Shown here piece by piece: positions 1 through 10,785 of a stretch of 64,000 bases of DNA. Position 1 is the first letter of the stretch; each line of letters opens with the position of its first letter. Location: the NCBI RefSeq assembly GCF_039405155.1, contig NZ_CP135049.1, positions 310,001 to 374,000 of the forward strand. Direction: 5' to 3'. A program made the position numbers and the translations under genes. Under the pieces are notes generated by a model, which saw nothing but the letters and a program-made list of their open reading frames with translations, was not told the DNA's origin and did no database searches. The DNA is from Buchnera aphidicola (Taiwanaphis decaspermi) (GTDB lineage Bacteria > Pseudomonadota > Gammaproteobacteria > Enterobacterales > Enterobacteriaceae).

Positions 1-317
1 ATTATTTTTTCTTTAGTTAAAGCTCCTCCTCCACCTTTTATCATTTCAAGATCATTATTAATTTCATCTGCACTATCTATATAAATTGATAATTTATCAA
101 TTTTATTTATATTAATTATAGGTATACCTATTTTTTTAAGATAGTTTGTTGAAATAAAAGAACTAGATACAGCTCCTTTTATTAAATTTTTAATTTTTTT
201 TAATAATTTTATAAATTTTATTATTGTGCTACCGGTACCTATTCCTATTATACTATTGGGAACAATATATTTTAACGCTTCTTTCGACACTATTTTTTTT
301 AATTTGTTTTGATTCAT
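1..317 (-). CDS. rpiA: Ribose-5-phosphate isomerase A, partial (C-terminal part beyond the window)
   Basis: RpiA interconverts ribose-5-phosphate and ribulose-5-phosphate in the non-oxidative pentose phosphate pathway and feeds nucleotide synthesis. The reverse strand reads from an ATG at 317 for 105 codons to the window edge and begins MNQNKLKKIVSKEALKYIVP. It carries the family phosphate-binding segment GIGTGSTI, the AVSSS turn, DSADEIN with the catalytic Asp pair region, and MIKGGGGALTKEKI, all matching the remembered E. coli protein residue by residue. The rest of the roughly 219-residue protein lies left of position 1. It sits downstream of the tRNA operon on the same strand, so it may be co-transcribed with it. 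Identity is secure; completeness cannot be judged. Confidence 0.93.
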   Translation of the reverse strand, partial: MNQNKLKKIVSKEALKYIVPNSIIGIGTGSTIIKFIKLLKKIKNLIKGAVSSSFISTNYLKKIGIPIININKIDKLSIYIDSADEINNDLEMIKGGGGALTKEKI

Positions 318-427
318 AGAATGAATACCGATATTTAATTTATTATTTTTTAAATAATTCAAAATTTTAATAAAAATTAATTTTATACATATAAATACGT
401 TAATAATTTTTAATATATATATATATT

Positions 428-501
428 CTGGGGTACCTGGATTCGAACCAAGGAATGCCGGTATCAAAAACCGGTGCCTTAAACCTCTTGGCTATACCCC
501 A
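428..501 (-). tRNA. tRNA-Gln (anticodon TTG)
   Basis: The minus strand folds as a tRNA with a 7-bp acceptor TGGGGTA/TACCCCA, the T loop TTCGAAT and an anticodon loop TTTTGAT giving anticodon TTG, which reads CAA and, by wobble, CAG. The sequence closely follows E. coli tRNA-Gln. The discriminator is G and CCA is not encoded. It is third in a metT-leuW-gln cluster, the same order as the E. coli metT operon. Confidence 0.95.
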
Positions 502-518
502 TTTTTTACACATAATAA

Positions 519-599
519 TACGGAAGGCGAGACTTGAACTCGCAAACAATTAAGTGCCAGAACCTAAATCTGGTGCGTATACCATTTCGCCACTTCCGC
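519..599 (-). tRNA. leuW: tRNA-Leu (anticodon TAG)
   Basis: Class II tRNA of 81 nt with a long variable arm. The anticodon stem CCAGA/TCTGG surrounds loop TTTAGGT, so the anticodon is TAG (reads CUN). Its 5' half is almost identical to remembered E. coli leuW. The acceptor GCGGAAG pairs with CTTCCGT, leaving a G-U first pair, and the discriminator is the A73 needed for leucine identity. CCA is not encoded. It is the middle gene of the three-tRNA operon. Confidence 0.95.
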
Positions 600-644
600 A
601 TAAAAATAAATTATCTATTCAATATATTAATATAAAATAATAAT

Positions 645-718
645 TAGCTATAATGGGATTTGAACCCATGACCTCAGCGTTATGAGTGCTGTGCTCTAAC
701 CAACTGAGCTATATAGCT
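645..718 (-). tRNA. metT: tRNA-Met, elongator (anticodon CAT)
   Basis: The acceptor AGCTATA pairs with TATAGCT, the D arm is GCTC-AGTTGGTTA-GAGC as in E. coli elongator tRNA-Met, and the anticodon loop is CTCATAA. Position 1 is paired and the three G-C pairs of an initiator anticodon stem are absent, so this is not the initiator. A lysidine-type tRNA-Ile(CAU) is possible, but its first place in a met-leu-gln cluster argues for metT. The last anticodon-stem pair is an A-C mismatch (CAGCA/CGCTG). CCA is not encoded. Confidence 0.88.
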
Positions 719-763
719 AGCTTTTAATAAAAATTAATTTTTTAAAATTAATATTTGAAACAT

Positions 764-791
764 ATTATATTATAATACGCATTATATGCAA
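764..791 (-). promoter_or_regulatory. Probable sigma70 promoter of the tRNA operon
   Basis: On the minus strand TTGCAT (786-791) and TATAAT (764-769) are separated by 16 nt. Transcription would start near 757, about 39 nt before the tRNA-Met 5' end. AT-rich flanks make chance matches likely, but the -10 is perfect and placement upstream of the first tRNA is right. Confidence 0.5.
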
Positions 792-869
792 CATATTTGT
801 TAAAATTAATTATAGATTTATGAAAAATATAATATAATGATTATATAAAAAAATAAAATATATTAAAAA

Positions 870-2501
870 ATGAATAATTTTATAAAAAAGATTATAGAAA
901 AAGATTTAAAAGAAAAAAAAATAAAAAAATTACATACTAGATTTCCTCCTGAACCTAACGGTTATTTACATATAGGTCATGCAAAATCAATTTGTTTAAA
1001 TTTTGGATTGGCAAAAAAATATGAAGGAAAATGTAATTTAAGATTTGATGATACAAATCCCAATTCAAAAAACAAAAAATATATAAAATATATAAAAAAA
1101 GATATTAAATGGTTAGGTTTCAAATGGCATGGAGCAACATGTTATTCTTCTAAATATTTTAAAATACTATATAAATATGCGTTAAAATTAATAAAAAAAA
1201 AATTAGCTTATGTTGACGAAATGTCTCATGAAGAAATAAAATACCATCGTGGAACATTAAATAAAAAAGGTATAAATAGTCCATATAGAAATAGATGTAT
1301 ATCTGAAAACTTATCTTTGTTTGAAAAAATGAAAAAAGGTTATTTTAGTGAAGGCAAGGCTTGTTTAAGAGCAAAAATAGACATGTCTTCCCCAATAATT
1401 TTAATGAGAGATCCAATTTTATATCGCATTAAATTTACAAAACATCACAAAACAAAAAATAAATGGTGTATTTATCCAATGTATGATTTTGCTCATTGTA
1501 TTTCTGATTATATAGAAAAAATTACACATTCTTTATGTACTTCTGAATTTTCAGAAAATCGTTATTTATACGAATGGATATTAAAAAATATTGAAGTTAA
1601 AAATAAACCTAAACAATATGAATTTTCTAGATTAAAATTAGAATATACAGTTTTATCTAAAAGAAAAATACAAACATTAATTAACAATAATATAATAAAA
1701 AAATGGAATGATCCAAGAATATTTACTATTTCTTCTTTGAGGAATAAAGGATATACACCATATTCTATTCGAAAATTTTGTAATGTTATAGGAATTACTA
1801 GAAAAGATCATATGATACAAATGTCTTCATTGGAAAATTGTATAAAAAAAGAGTTAAACTTAAAATCTCCAAGAATAATGGCTGTTGTTGATCCAATAAA
1901 AATAGTAATAACAAATTTACCTAAAAACCATGTAGAAAATATTAACTTTCCTAATCATCCTAATAGAATTGATATGGGATTTAGAAAATCAATTTTTAGT
2001 AATGTTATATATATAGAAAAAAATGATTTTTCAGAAAATAATGTTAATAAAAAATATAGAGGTTTAATCTTAAATGGCGAAATAAGATTACGTTACTCAT
2101 ATATTATTAAATGTAACAAAGTATTAAAAAATAAAAAAAATAAAATAATAAAACTATTATGTACATATGATAAAACAACCTTAAATAAAAATCCTAAAAA
2201 CAGATCAGTAAAAGGAGTAATACATTGGTTATCATCTATAAATTGCTTTATTGCACAATTCAATTTTTACGAAAGATTATTTAATATTAAAAATCCTGAT
2301 TCTAAGAAATATTTCTTAAATTTTATTAACAATGAATCTATTATTATTAAAAAAGGATATGTAGAACGTGGTATAAAAAATATAAAAGAAAAAAAAAGGT
2401 ATCAATTTGAAAGAATAGGATATTTTTATTTAAAAAAAATTAAAAATAATCATGTTTGGAAATTTAATAGAATTGTAGAATTAAAAAATACAAAAAAATA
2501 A
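870..2501 (+). CDS. glnS: Glutaminyl-tRNA synthetase
   Basis: Class I aminoacyl-tRNA synthetase that charges tRNA-Gln in the cytoplasm, using ATP and glutamine. The HIGH signature sits in PPEPNGYLHIGHAKS (HIGH at residues 34-37) and the second ATP-binding loop is VLSKRKI near residue 261, as in GlnRS. The central region with CISDYIEKITHSLCTSEF matches the GlnRS/GluRS catalytic core, and the C-terminal beta-barrels follow with CTYDKTT and KGVIHWL. Length is 543 residues against about 554 in E. coli, so it is complete. No clear Shine-Dalgarno precedes the ATG. It stands divergent from the tRNA operon that contains its own substrate tRNA-Gln, a proximity also found in E. coli. Confidence 0.97.
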   Translation: MNNFIKKIIEKDLKEKKIKKLHTRFPPEPNGYLHIGHAKSICLNFGLAKKYEGKCNLRFDDTNPNSKNKKYIKYIKKDIKWLGFKWHGATCYSSKYFKILYKYALKLIKKKLAYVDEMSHEEIKYHRGTLNKKGINSPYRNRCISENLSLFEKMKKGYFSEGKACLRAKIDMSSPIILMRDPILYRIKFTKHHKTKNKWCIYPMYDFAHCISDYIEKITHSLCTSEFSENRYLYEWILKNIEVKNKPKQYEFSRLKLEYTVLSKRKIQTLINNNIIKKWNDPRIFTISSLRNKGYTPYSIRKFCNVIGITRKDHMIQMSSLENCIKKELNLKSPRIMAVVDPIKIVITNLPKNHVENINFPNHPNRIDMGFRKSIFSNVIYIEKNDFSENNVNKKYRGLILNGEIRLRYSYIIKCNKVLKNKKNKIIKLLCTYDKTTLNKNPKNRSVKGVIHWLSSINCFIAQFNFYERLFNIKNPDSKKYFLNFINNESIIIKKGYVERGIKNIKEKKRYQFERIGYFYLKKIKNNHVWKFNRIVELKNTKK

Positions 2502-2509
2502 ATTATATG

Positions 2510-2540
2510 ATATTTTTTATTTTTATTAAAAATAAAATAT
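2510..2540 (+). terminator. Possible AT-rich terminator hairpin after glnS
   Basis: ATATTTTTTATTTTT (2510-2524) and AAAAATAAAATAT (2528-2540) form a hairpin with a 3-nt loop and a 2-nt bulge directly after the glnS stop. It contains no G-C pair, so the call is weak and rests mainly on position. Confidence 0.3.
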
Positions 2541-2639
2541 GATATATTATATTTCACATTTATTATTTATCATCAAATTAATTTATATATAAATGATATG
2601 AAATTTATTACTTCAATAATTCCATTCTAGATTATATAA

Positions 2640-4277
<1,638 letters not shown>

Positions 4278-4313
4278 TATTAAATATAAGTTTTTTCATA
4301 AAGGTAATGAAAA

Positions 4314-5621
4314 ATGTCTAAAATATCAAATATTATAAGTAGAGAAATTATAGATTCTAGAGGTAATCCTACAGTAGAAGTAGAAGTTCATTTAAAAAGT
4401 GGTTGTATAGGTATAGCTTCAGTGCCATCAGGAGCATCTACTGGATCTAAAGAAGCAGTAGAAATACGTGATTTAGATAAAAATCGTTTTCATGGTAAAG
4501 GAGTTAAAAAAGTTATCCATAATATAAATAAATACATTAAAAATGAGATAATAACAAAAGATGCTATAGAACAAAAAGACATAGACCAAATGATGATTGA
4601 TTTAGATAACACAAAAAATAAATCAAAAATTGGAGCTAATGGTATACTAGCTGTTTCTATTGCTGTATTGAAATCATCTGCTATTTTTAAAAAAATACCA
4701 TTATATGAACGTATAGCAGAAATAAATAAAATAAAAAAAGAATCATTTTTTATGCCTTTGCCCATGATAAATATAATAAATGGAGGTGTACATGCAAATA
4801 ACAATGTTGATATTCAAGAATTTATGATTCAACCAATTGGTGCGAAAAACATTAAAAATGCAATTAGAATGGGATGTGAAATATTTCATAATCTAGGAAA
4901 TATATTAAAAACAATGCAATTTAACACTTCAGTTGGAGATGAAGGAGGTTACGCACCAAATTTATCATCTAATGAAAAATCTTTAGATTTTATCATTCAA
5001 GCTATTAAACAATCTGGATATGAATTAAATAAAGATATTACATTAGCAATAGATTGTGCGGCATCAGAATTATATAATCATAAAAAATATGTTTATAAAT
5101 TAACAAATGAAAATAAAAAATTTAATTATAAAGAATTTACTAAATATTTAAGTGACTTAACATACAAATATCCTATTATTTCAATAGAAGATGGTCAATC
5201 TGAATTAGATTGGAAAGGTTTTAAATATCAAAGTGAATATATGGGTAAAAATATACAATTAGTTGGAGATGATCTATTTGTAACTAATTATAATATTCTT
5301 AAAAAAGGAATAAAAAATAGCATATGTAATGCTATATTAATTAAACCAAATCAAATTGGAACTATTACTGAAACTTTAAAAACTATCAATTTAGCAAAAA
5401 AAAATAATTATAATGTTATAATTTCTCATAGATCTGGAGAAACAGAAGATTCATTTATATCTGATTTAGCTGTTGGAACTTGTGCTCATCAAATAAAAAC
5501 AGGATCTATGAGTAGATCAGACAGAACATCAAAATATAATCAATTAATAAGAATTGAAGAAAAATTATTTGATAACAAAAAAAAATATTTTTACATAAAT
5601 AAAAAAGGAAACTATATCTAA
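4314..5621 (+). CDS. eno: Enolase
   Basis: Converts 2-phosphoglycerate to phosphoenolpyruvate in glycolysis. In E. coli it also belongs to the RNA degradosome. The sequence opens with [18 protein letters not shown], has the [10 protein letters not shown] loop, [26 protein letters not shown], the metal-binding SIEDG and GDDLFVTN, and the active-site [10 protein letters not shown] motif. Length is 435 residues, close to the usual 432. An AAGG Shine-Dalgarno precedes the ATG. A G-C containing hairpin follows within 10 nt, so pyrG-eno probably ends as one transcript here. Confidence 0.97.
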   Translation: MSKISNIISREIIDSRGNPTVEVEVHLKSGCIGIASVPSGASTGSKEAVEIRDLDKNRFHGKGVKKVIHNINKYIKNEIITKDAIEQKDIDQMMIDLDNTKNKSKIGANGILAVSIAVLKSSAIFKKIPLYERIAEINKIKKESFFMPLPMINIINGGVHANNNVDIQEFMIQPIGAKNIKNAIRMGCEIFHNLGNILKTMQFNTSVGDEGGYAPNLSSNEKSLDFIIQAIKQSGYELNKDITLAIDCAASELYNHKKYVYKLTNENKKFNYKEFTKYLSDLTYKYPIISIEDGQSELDWKGFKYQSEYMGKNIQLVGDDLFVTNYNILKKGIKNSICNAILIKPNQIGTITETLKTINLAKKNNYNVIISHRSGETEDSFISDLAVGTCAHQIKTGSMSRSDRTSKYNQLIRIEEKLFDNKKKYFYINKKGNYI

Positions 5622-5628
5622 TTTTTAA

Positions 5629-5650
5629 AGGGTGTTTAATATAACGCCCT
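5629..5650 (+). terminator. Rho-independent-like terminator after eno
   Basis: AGGGTGTT (5629-5636) pairs with AACGCCCT (5643-5650) across a 6-nt loop: eight pairs, one of them T-G. It begins 7 nt after the eno stop and stands out as G-C rich in an AT-rich gap. The T tail is short and interrupted (ATTTAAT). Confidence 0.65.
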
Positions 5651-5899
5651 ATTTAATATCATTAATAAAAATTAATATTTATTATTTAAAAAAAAAATTT
5701 CATTTTTTATTAAAACTTTTTTTATATTAATAAAACTTTAAATTATATTATGTTTTAATGTAAATAATTTTATTTAATTTAAAAATTTAACAATATTTAT
5801 AAAAATTTTAAATAAAAATAAAATCAAAAATAAAAACAAAATATAAAATTTAAGATAAAATTAATATAAACAATAATTCATAATATATTTTATAGATTT

Positions 5900-8377
5900 T
5901 TAATAAATATTTTCTTTTAATAAATAAGAGTTATTTATCTTTTTCATTTTTTTTAATCTTTTTTTTGATTTTTTAATAATTAAATTAGGTAAACCAGCTA
6001 AAGATGCAACATTTATACTATAATTATTTTTAGAAAAACCTTTTTTTATTTTGTATGTAAAAATTATTTTTTTATTATATTTTATTGCTTCAAAATAAAT
6101 GTTTTTTATAAACTTCATTTTTTTTTCTAAAACAGTTAATTCTAAAAAATGTGTTGCAAATAAATTCATAGATTTTATATTATTTGTTAAATATTCTAAA
6201 CAAGAACAAGCTAATGATAAACCTTCAATAAAAGAGGTTCCTCTGCCTACTTCATCTATTAAAACTAAGCTATTTTTTGTAGCATTATTTAGAATACATG
6301 CTGTTTCAGTCATTTCCATCATAAAAGTTGATTTACCTAAAGATAAATCATCAATAGCTCCTATTCTGGTAAATATTTGATCTATAATACCAATTTCCGC
6401 ATGTTTTGCAGGTACAAAACTTCCAACCCAAGCCATTATAACAATTAAAGCTGTTTGTCTCATATAAGTACTTTTGCCACCCATATTTGGTCCTGTTATA
6501 AGTAATGATCTATTTTTTTTAGATAAATTAACTGAATTTGATATAAAAGGAGATTTTAAAATTTTCTCTATTACTGGATGACGTCCTTTTTTTATGGATA
6601 TTGTTTTTTTTTTGGTTAATTTGGGACGTACATAATTTAAAGAATGAGATTTTTTTGCTAAAGAAGATAAAACATCAAGAATTGATAAATAATTACATAT
6701 TTTTTTTAAAGAAGATAAATATGGAAATATTAAATCAAATAAATCATTAAATAATTTTTTCTCTAATGAAATCAATTTTGATTTAGATAACAAAACATTT
6801 TTTTCATAATTTTTTAATTTCTTAATAGTATATCTTTTAACATTTTTTAATGTTTGAATACATTTATATTTGTTAGAAATTTTAGAACATTCTTTTTTAT
6901 TTATTTGAATATAATAACCTATAATATTATTAAATTTTATTTTTAATGAATTTACATTTATTTTTTTTTTTTCTGATATTTCTATATATTTCAAATATTC
7001 TTTATTGTTTGTACAAACTGAACGCAAATAATCTAATTTTTTATTATAATTATCAGCTATAATAATACCATCACCAAATTTTATCGATGGATAATTTGTT
7101 ATAGATTTATCTATTAATTTATATAAATTGTCATAAATAACAATTTTTTTTGATATTTTTTTTAACAAATAAGAGTTAACATTAGTTAATTTTTTTTTTA
7201 TTTTTATAAATTGCAATAAAGAATTTTTCATAATGATAAAATCTTTAGGGCTTGCTGTTTTTAAATAGAAACGACCAATAATTCTTTCTAAATCACCTAT
7301 TTTAAAAAGATAAGGTTGTAAACAATCATATAAATGAATAAGTTCTTCTACTGCATCTTGACGTTTTTTTACTTTATTTAAATTTCTTAATGGAGAATGC
7401 AACCATCTTTTTAACATTCTACTACCCATAGGGGTTTTAGTGTAATCTAAAACATAAGATAATGTGTTTTTTTTGTTGTTTAAAGAAAAACTTTTTGTGA
7501 TTTCTAAATTTTTTTGAGTTGCATAATTTAATATTATTCTATTTTTGAAATAATTTATTTTTATAGATCTAATTTGTGGAATAATGTTTAATTGAGTGTT
7601 TTTTACATATTTCAATAAACATCCAGCAGCAGGTAACCCAATATGTTTTTTAGAAATACCAAAACAATCTAAATTGCAAGTATTAAAATGTTTGTTTAAT
7701 TGATAATAAGATTCTTCATAAGAAAAATCTAAAATGGATCTTTCTTTTATATTAGAACATTGTACAATCAAACTCATAAAATTAAAATTTTCTGGGTATA
7801 ATATTTCTTTTGGATCAGTTCTTTCTATTTCAGATAAAATATAATCTATATTATTATGGTGAGATATAAAAAAATTTCCTGAATTAATATCTAAATAAGA
7901 ATAACCAAAATTTTTTTTTTTTTCCCAAATAGCTGCTAAAAAAACATCATCTTTTTCAGGCAATAATGATTCATCTGTTATTGTACCAGGAGTTATTATG
8001 CGAACTATTTTTCTTTTTATTAGTCCTTTTTTAACATTATTTTTATTAGACATTTGTTCACAAATAACTATTGATTTTCCTGAATTTAATAATTTTTTTA
8101 AATAAAAGTTTAAAGATTGATGAGGTATTCCTGCCATAATAACTTTTTTATTTGCAGAATATCCTTTATGTGTTAAATTTATTTGTAAAATTTCAGAAGC
8201 TATTATTGCATCTTTATAAAATAATTCATAAAAATCACCCATACGATATAACATTATTAAATCTATGTTTTTTTTTTTTAAAATAATATATTGTTTAATA
8301 AATGGAGTATGTTTTGAAAAATTACAACCAGTTATTTTATAAGATGCTTGACATATGTCATCAGTTATTTTGTACAT
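5900..8377 (-). CDS. mutS: DNA mismatch repair ATPase MutS
   Basis: Recognises mismatched or looped bases and starts mismatch repair together with MutL. The mismatch-contact motif lies in YRMGDFYELF (Phe and Glu conserved). The clamp and lever domains follow, and the C-terminal ABC-type ATPase has Walker A GPNMGGKS near residue 629, Walker B LVLIDEVGRGTS and the later ATHFLEL. Length is 825 residues against 853, with a shortened C-terminus. About 14 extra residues precede the conserved HTP motif and no Shine-Dalgarno is visible, so the exact start is uncertain, but no internal ATG fits better. It diverges from dsbA with 93 nt between them. Confidence 0.96.
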   Translation of the reverse strand: MYKITDDICQASYKITGCNFSKHTPFIKQYIILKKKNIDLIMLYRMGDFYELFYKDAIIASEILQINLTHKGYSANKKVIMAGIPHQSLNFYLKKLLNSGKSIVICEQMSNKNNVKKGLIKRKIVRIITPGTITDESLLPEKDDVFLAAIWEKKKNFGYSYLDINSGNFFISHHNNIDYILSEIERTDPKEILYPENFNFMSLIVQCSNIKERSILDFSYEESYYQLNKHFNTCNLDCFGISKKHIGLPAAGCLLKYVKNTQLNIIPQIRSIKINYFKNRIILNYATQKNLEITKSFSLNNKKNTLSYVLDYTKTPMGSRMLKRWLHSPLRNLNKVKKRQDAVEELIHLYDCLQPYLFKIGDLERIIGRFYLKTASPKDFIIMKNSLLQFIKIKKKLTNVNSYLLKKISKKIVIYDNLYKLIDKSITNYPSIKFGDGIIIADNYNKKLDYLRSVCTNNKEYLKYIEISEKKKINVNSLKIKFNNIIGYYIQINKKECSKISNKYKCIQTLKNVKRYTIKKLKNYEKNVLLSKSKLISLEKKLFNDLFDLIFPYLSSLKKICNYLSILDVLSSLAKKSHSLNYVRPKLTKKKTISIKKGRHPVIEKILKSPFISNSVNLSKKNRSLLITGPNMGGKSTYMRQTALIVIMAWVGSFVPAKHAEIGIIDQIFTRIGAIDDLSLGKSTFMMEMTETACILNNATKNSLVLIDEVGRGTSFIEGLSLACSCLEYLTNNIKSMNLFATHFLELTVLEKKMKFIKNIYFEAIKYNKKIIFTYKIKKGFSKNNYSINVASLAGLPNLIIKKSKKRLKKMKKINNSYLLKENIY

Positions 8378-8470
8378 ATTGAAAGATTGTATTAAATGTT
8401 TATATATGAAAATATTAATATATTACATTTTACAATCAAATAAAATAAAAAATTAATACAGGATTAATAT

Positions 8471-9097
8471 ATGAGAAAAATAATTATATTTATATTTGGA
8501 ATGTTTTTATCATCTAAAATTTATTCTTGCCAATTTATAGAAAATAAAGATTATAATGTAATAAATAACAAAGTTGAATATATGCCTAAAATAACAAAAT
8601 TTTTTTCATTTTTGTGTCCTTATTGTTATCAAGAAGAAATTAAATTTCATATTAACGATTTATTGCAAAAAAAAATGAAAGAAAAATATATGATAAATAA
8701 ATATCATGTAAATTTTTTAGGTAATGAATTAGGTAAAAATTTGACTCATATGTGGTGCATAGCTCAATTATTAGGAATAGAAAATAAAATACTATTACCT
8801 ATGTTTGAGGGTGTACAAAAATATCACACTATAAATAATAAAGAAAAAATAAAACAATTATTTATAAAAGTAACTGGAATTGGAGAAAAAGATTATGATA
8901 AACTTTGGAACAGCTTTAGTGTAAAAATGTTGATGGAAAAAGAAGAAAAATCTCTAAAAGATACAAAAATACAAAATATACCTACCATGGTTATAAAAGG
9001 AAAATACATAATAAATAATTATGAAATAAAAGCAAATTCTATAAATGAATTTATAGAAAAATATTATTCTTTAATAAAATTTCTTATAAAAAAATAA
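8471..9097 (+). CDS. dsbA: Thiol:disulfide interchange protein DsbA
   Basis: Periplasmic oxidase that introduces disulfides into exported proteins. In E. coli it is recycled by DsbB, which is not in this window. A signal peptide (MRKIIIFIFGMFLSSKIYS) is followed by a thioredoxin fold with the active site FLCPYC (Cys49, Cys52) and the cis-proline loop IPTMVIKGKY. Length is 208 residues, as in E. coli. An AGGA Shine-Dalgarno precedes the ATG. The signal peptide ends in IYSC, so the predicted first mature residue is a Cys, which resembles a lipobox. Whether that matters is unclear. Confidence 0.93.
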   Translation: MRKIIIFIFGMFLSSKIYSCQFIENKDYNVINNKVEYMPKITKFFSFLCPYCYQEEIKFHINDLLQKKMKEKYMINKYHVNFLGNELGKNLTHMWCIAQLLGIENKILLPMFEGVQKYHTINNKEKIKQLFIKVTGIGEKDYDKLWNSFSVKMLMEKEEKSLKDTKIQNIPTMVIKGKYIINNYEIKANSINEFIEKYYSLIKFLIKK

Positions 9098-9158
9098 AAT
9101 AAATAATTTTAAATTATAAAAAAATTATTTAATTTTTTAATAGCAAAAAAAAATAATT

Positions 9159-10037
9159 ATGAAAAAAACTTTATTTTTAATAGATGGTTTTTCTTATCTT
9201 TATAGAACATATTATGTTTCTAAAAATATTTCTTATAAAAAAAATATTAAAGTAAGAGCTATCTATGGATTATTACATTTATTAAGAAAAATTATAATAA
9301 AATATAAACCAAAAAAAATAGCAATAATATTTGATCATAAAAAAAATGATTTTAGAAAAAAAATATATAAAAAATACAAAGAAAAAAGAAAAAAAATGCC
9401 TAAAGATTTGAAAAAACAACTTCCTTTATTATACAAAATAATTAAATTGTTGGGTATACCTTTGTTAATCATTAAATATGTAGAAGCTGATGATGTTATC
9501 GGGACAATAGCTAAAAAAGAAGAAAAAGAAATGAAAGTATTAATTTTAACTTCAGATAAAGATTTTTCTCAACTAGTTAATAAGAACATAAATATATTAG
9601 ATATATATAAAAAAAAAATTTTAGGTGCTAAAGAAATAAAAAATAAATATGGTGTTTATCCTAACTTGATGATTGATTGGTTATCTTTAGTAGGAGATAT
9701 TTCTGATAATATACCTGGAGTTTGTGGAATAGGAAAAAAAACAGCTGTTGTTTTGTTAACAAATATTGGAAATATAAAAAAAATATATAAAAATATAAAT
9801 TTAATTGATAATTTACAAATAAGGTGCAAAAAAAAAATAATATCTAATTTAATAAAATACAAAAAATTAGCTTTTTTATCTTACAAATTAGCAAAAATTA
9901 AATTAAATGTAAAAATTGATGTAAATTTATCATTATCTAAACCTCATAAAAAAAAATTAGAAAAAATATTTTTAAAAATAAATTTTAATAATTGGTTGAT
10001 ATATTTAAAAAAAGATGTTTGGTTAAATAAATATTAA
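9159..10037 (+). CDS. polA: DNA polymerase I reduced to its 5'-3' exonuclease domain
   Basis: A flap/5' nuclease expected to remove RNA primers from Okazaki fragments. The 292 residues align along the N-terminal nuclease domain of E. coli Pol I: LFLIDGFSYLYRTYYV, VEADDVIGTIA, SDKDFSQLV, then the helix-hairpin-helix segment SLVGDISDNIPGVCGIGKKTA. The protein stops where the 3'-5' exonuclease and polymerase domains would start (the E. coli protein has 928 residues). The similarity is to polA rather than the shorter xni product. As I recall, Buchnera polA has this form. The stop overlaps the stop of convergent engB by 4 nt. Confidence 0.92.
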   Translation: MKKTLFLIDGFSYLYRTYYVSKNISYKKNIKVRAIYGLLHLLRKIIIKYKPKKIAIIFDHKKNDFRKKIYKKYKEKRKKMPKDLKKQLPLLYKIIKLLGIPLLIIKYVEADDVIGTIAKKEEKEMKVLILTSDKDFSQLVNKNINILDIYKKKILGAKEIKNKYGVYPNLMIDWLSLVGDISDNIPGVCGIGKKTAVVLLTNIGNIKKIYKNINLIDNLQIRCKKKIISNLIKYKKLAFLSYKLAKIKLNVKIDVNLSLSKPHKKKLEKIFLKINFNNWLIYLKKDVWLNKY

Positions 10038-10687
10038 TATTTATTTGTTATAAAATGTTTATTGTAATTTTTATAAATTTCATTTAATTTATTTTTTATA
10101 GAAGATATTCCTTTTTTATTTTTGCAAGATGTTTCATATATTTTAATGTTTGAATAAATATTAGATATTTCTTTTTTTATTATATTTTTTTTTTTTTTAC
10201 AATTAGTTTTAGAAAATTTATCTGTTTTAGTTAATAAAATTATTAATTTTTTATTTTCTAATTTTGAAAAGTTAACAATATTATAATCTAAATATCTTAT
10301 GCTATTTTTTACATCAATTATTAAAAAAATGCATGTTATTATTTTTTTTCTAAAATAAAAATAATCGTTTATTAATTTTTGCATATTATTTTGTTTAAAA
10401 GTAGAAACATTAGAATAACCATATCCAGGTAAATCAACTAATCTAAAACTTTTATTTATATTAAAAAAATTTATTAATTGTGTTCTTCCTGGTTTTTTAC
10501 TTACACGAGCTAATTTTTTTTTACAAGTTATTGAATTTATTAAGCTAGATTTACCAGAATTTGAATAACCTGTTAAAACTATTTCTACGCCATTATTTAT
10601 ATTAATATTTTTAATTTTATTAAAACTATTAAAAAATAATGTGTTGTTGTAATTTATTATTTTAGACAATAAATTTCTCCTATTCAT
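10034..10687 (-). CDS. engB: Ribosome-biogenesis GTPase EngB (YihA/YsxC)
   Basis: A GTPase needed for late assembly of the large ribosomal subunit. G1 is GYSNSGKSS, the switch region KKPGRTQLINFF is conserved, G3 is DLPGYGYS and G4 is TKTDK. The 217 residues match the usual 210. It is convergent with polA (4-nt overlap of the stop codons) and divergent from the other translational GTPase, typA. No Shine-Dalgarno is visible before the ATG. Confidence 0.94.
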   Translation of the reverse strand: MNRRNLLSKIINYNNTLFFNSFNKIKNININNGVEIVLTGYSNSGKSSLINSITCKKKLARVSKKPGRTQLINFFNINKSFRLVDLPGYGYSNVSTFKQNNMQKLINDYFYFRKKIITCIFLIIDVKNSIRYLDYNIVNFSKLENKKLIILLTKTDKFSKTNCKKKKNIIKKEISNIYSNIKIYETSCKNKKGISSIKNKLNEIYKNYNKHFITNKY

Positions 10688-10785
10688 AATAATTTTTTAT
10701 TTAAAAAACAATAAATATTTTAACACAATTAATAATTATTTAAAAATATTAAAAAAAATGTATATTTAATCAAAAAGGAAAAATA

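Noticed and set aside
415-427. AT dinucleotide repeat as a microsatellite or regulatory site
   Set aside because: Short TA runs like this occur throughout the intergenic DNA and are explained by composition.
5900-8377. Many long antisense frames opposite mutS, leuS, recB, dnaX and other genes
   Set aside because: They mirror the codon pattern of the real genes, lack ribosome sites and match no family.
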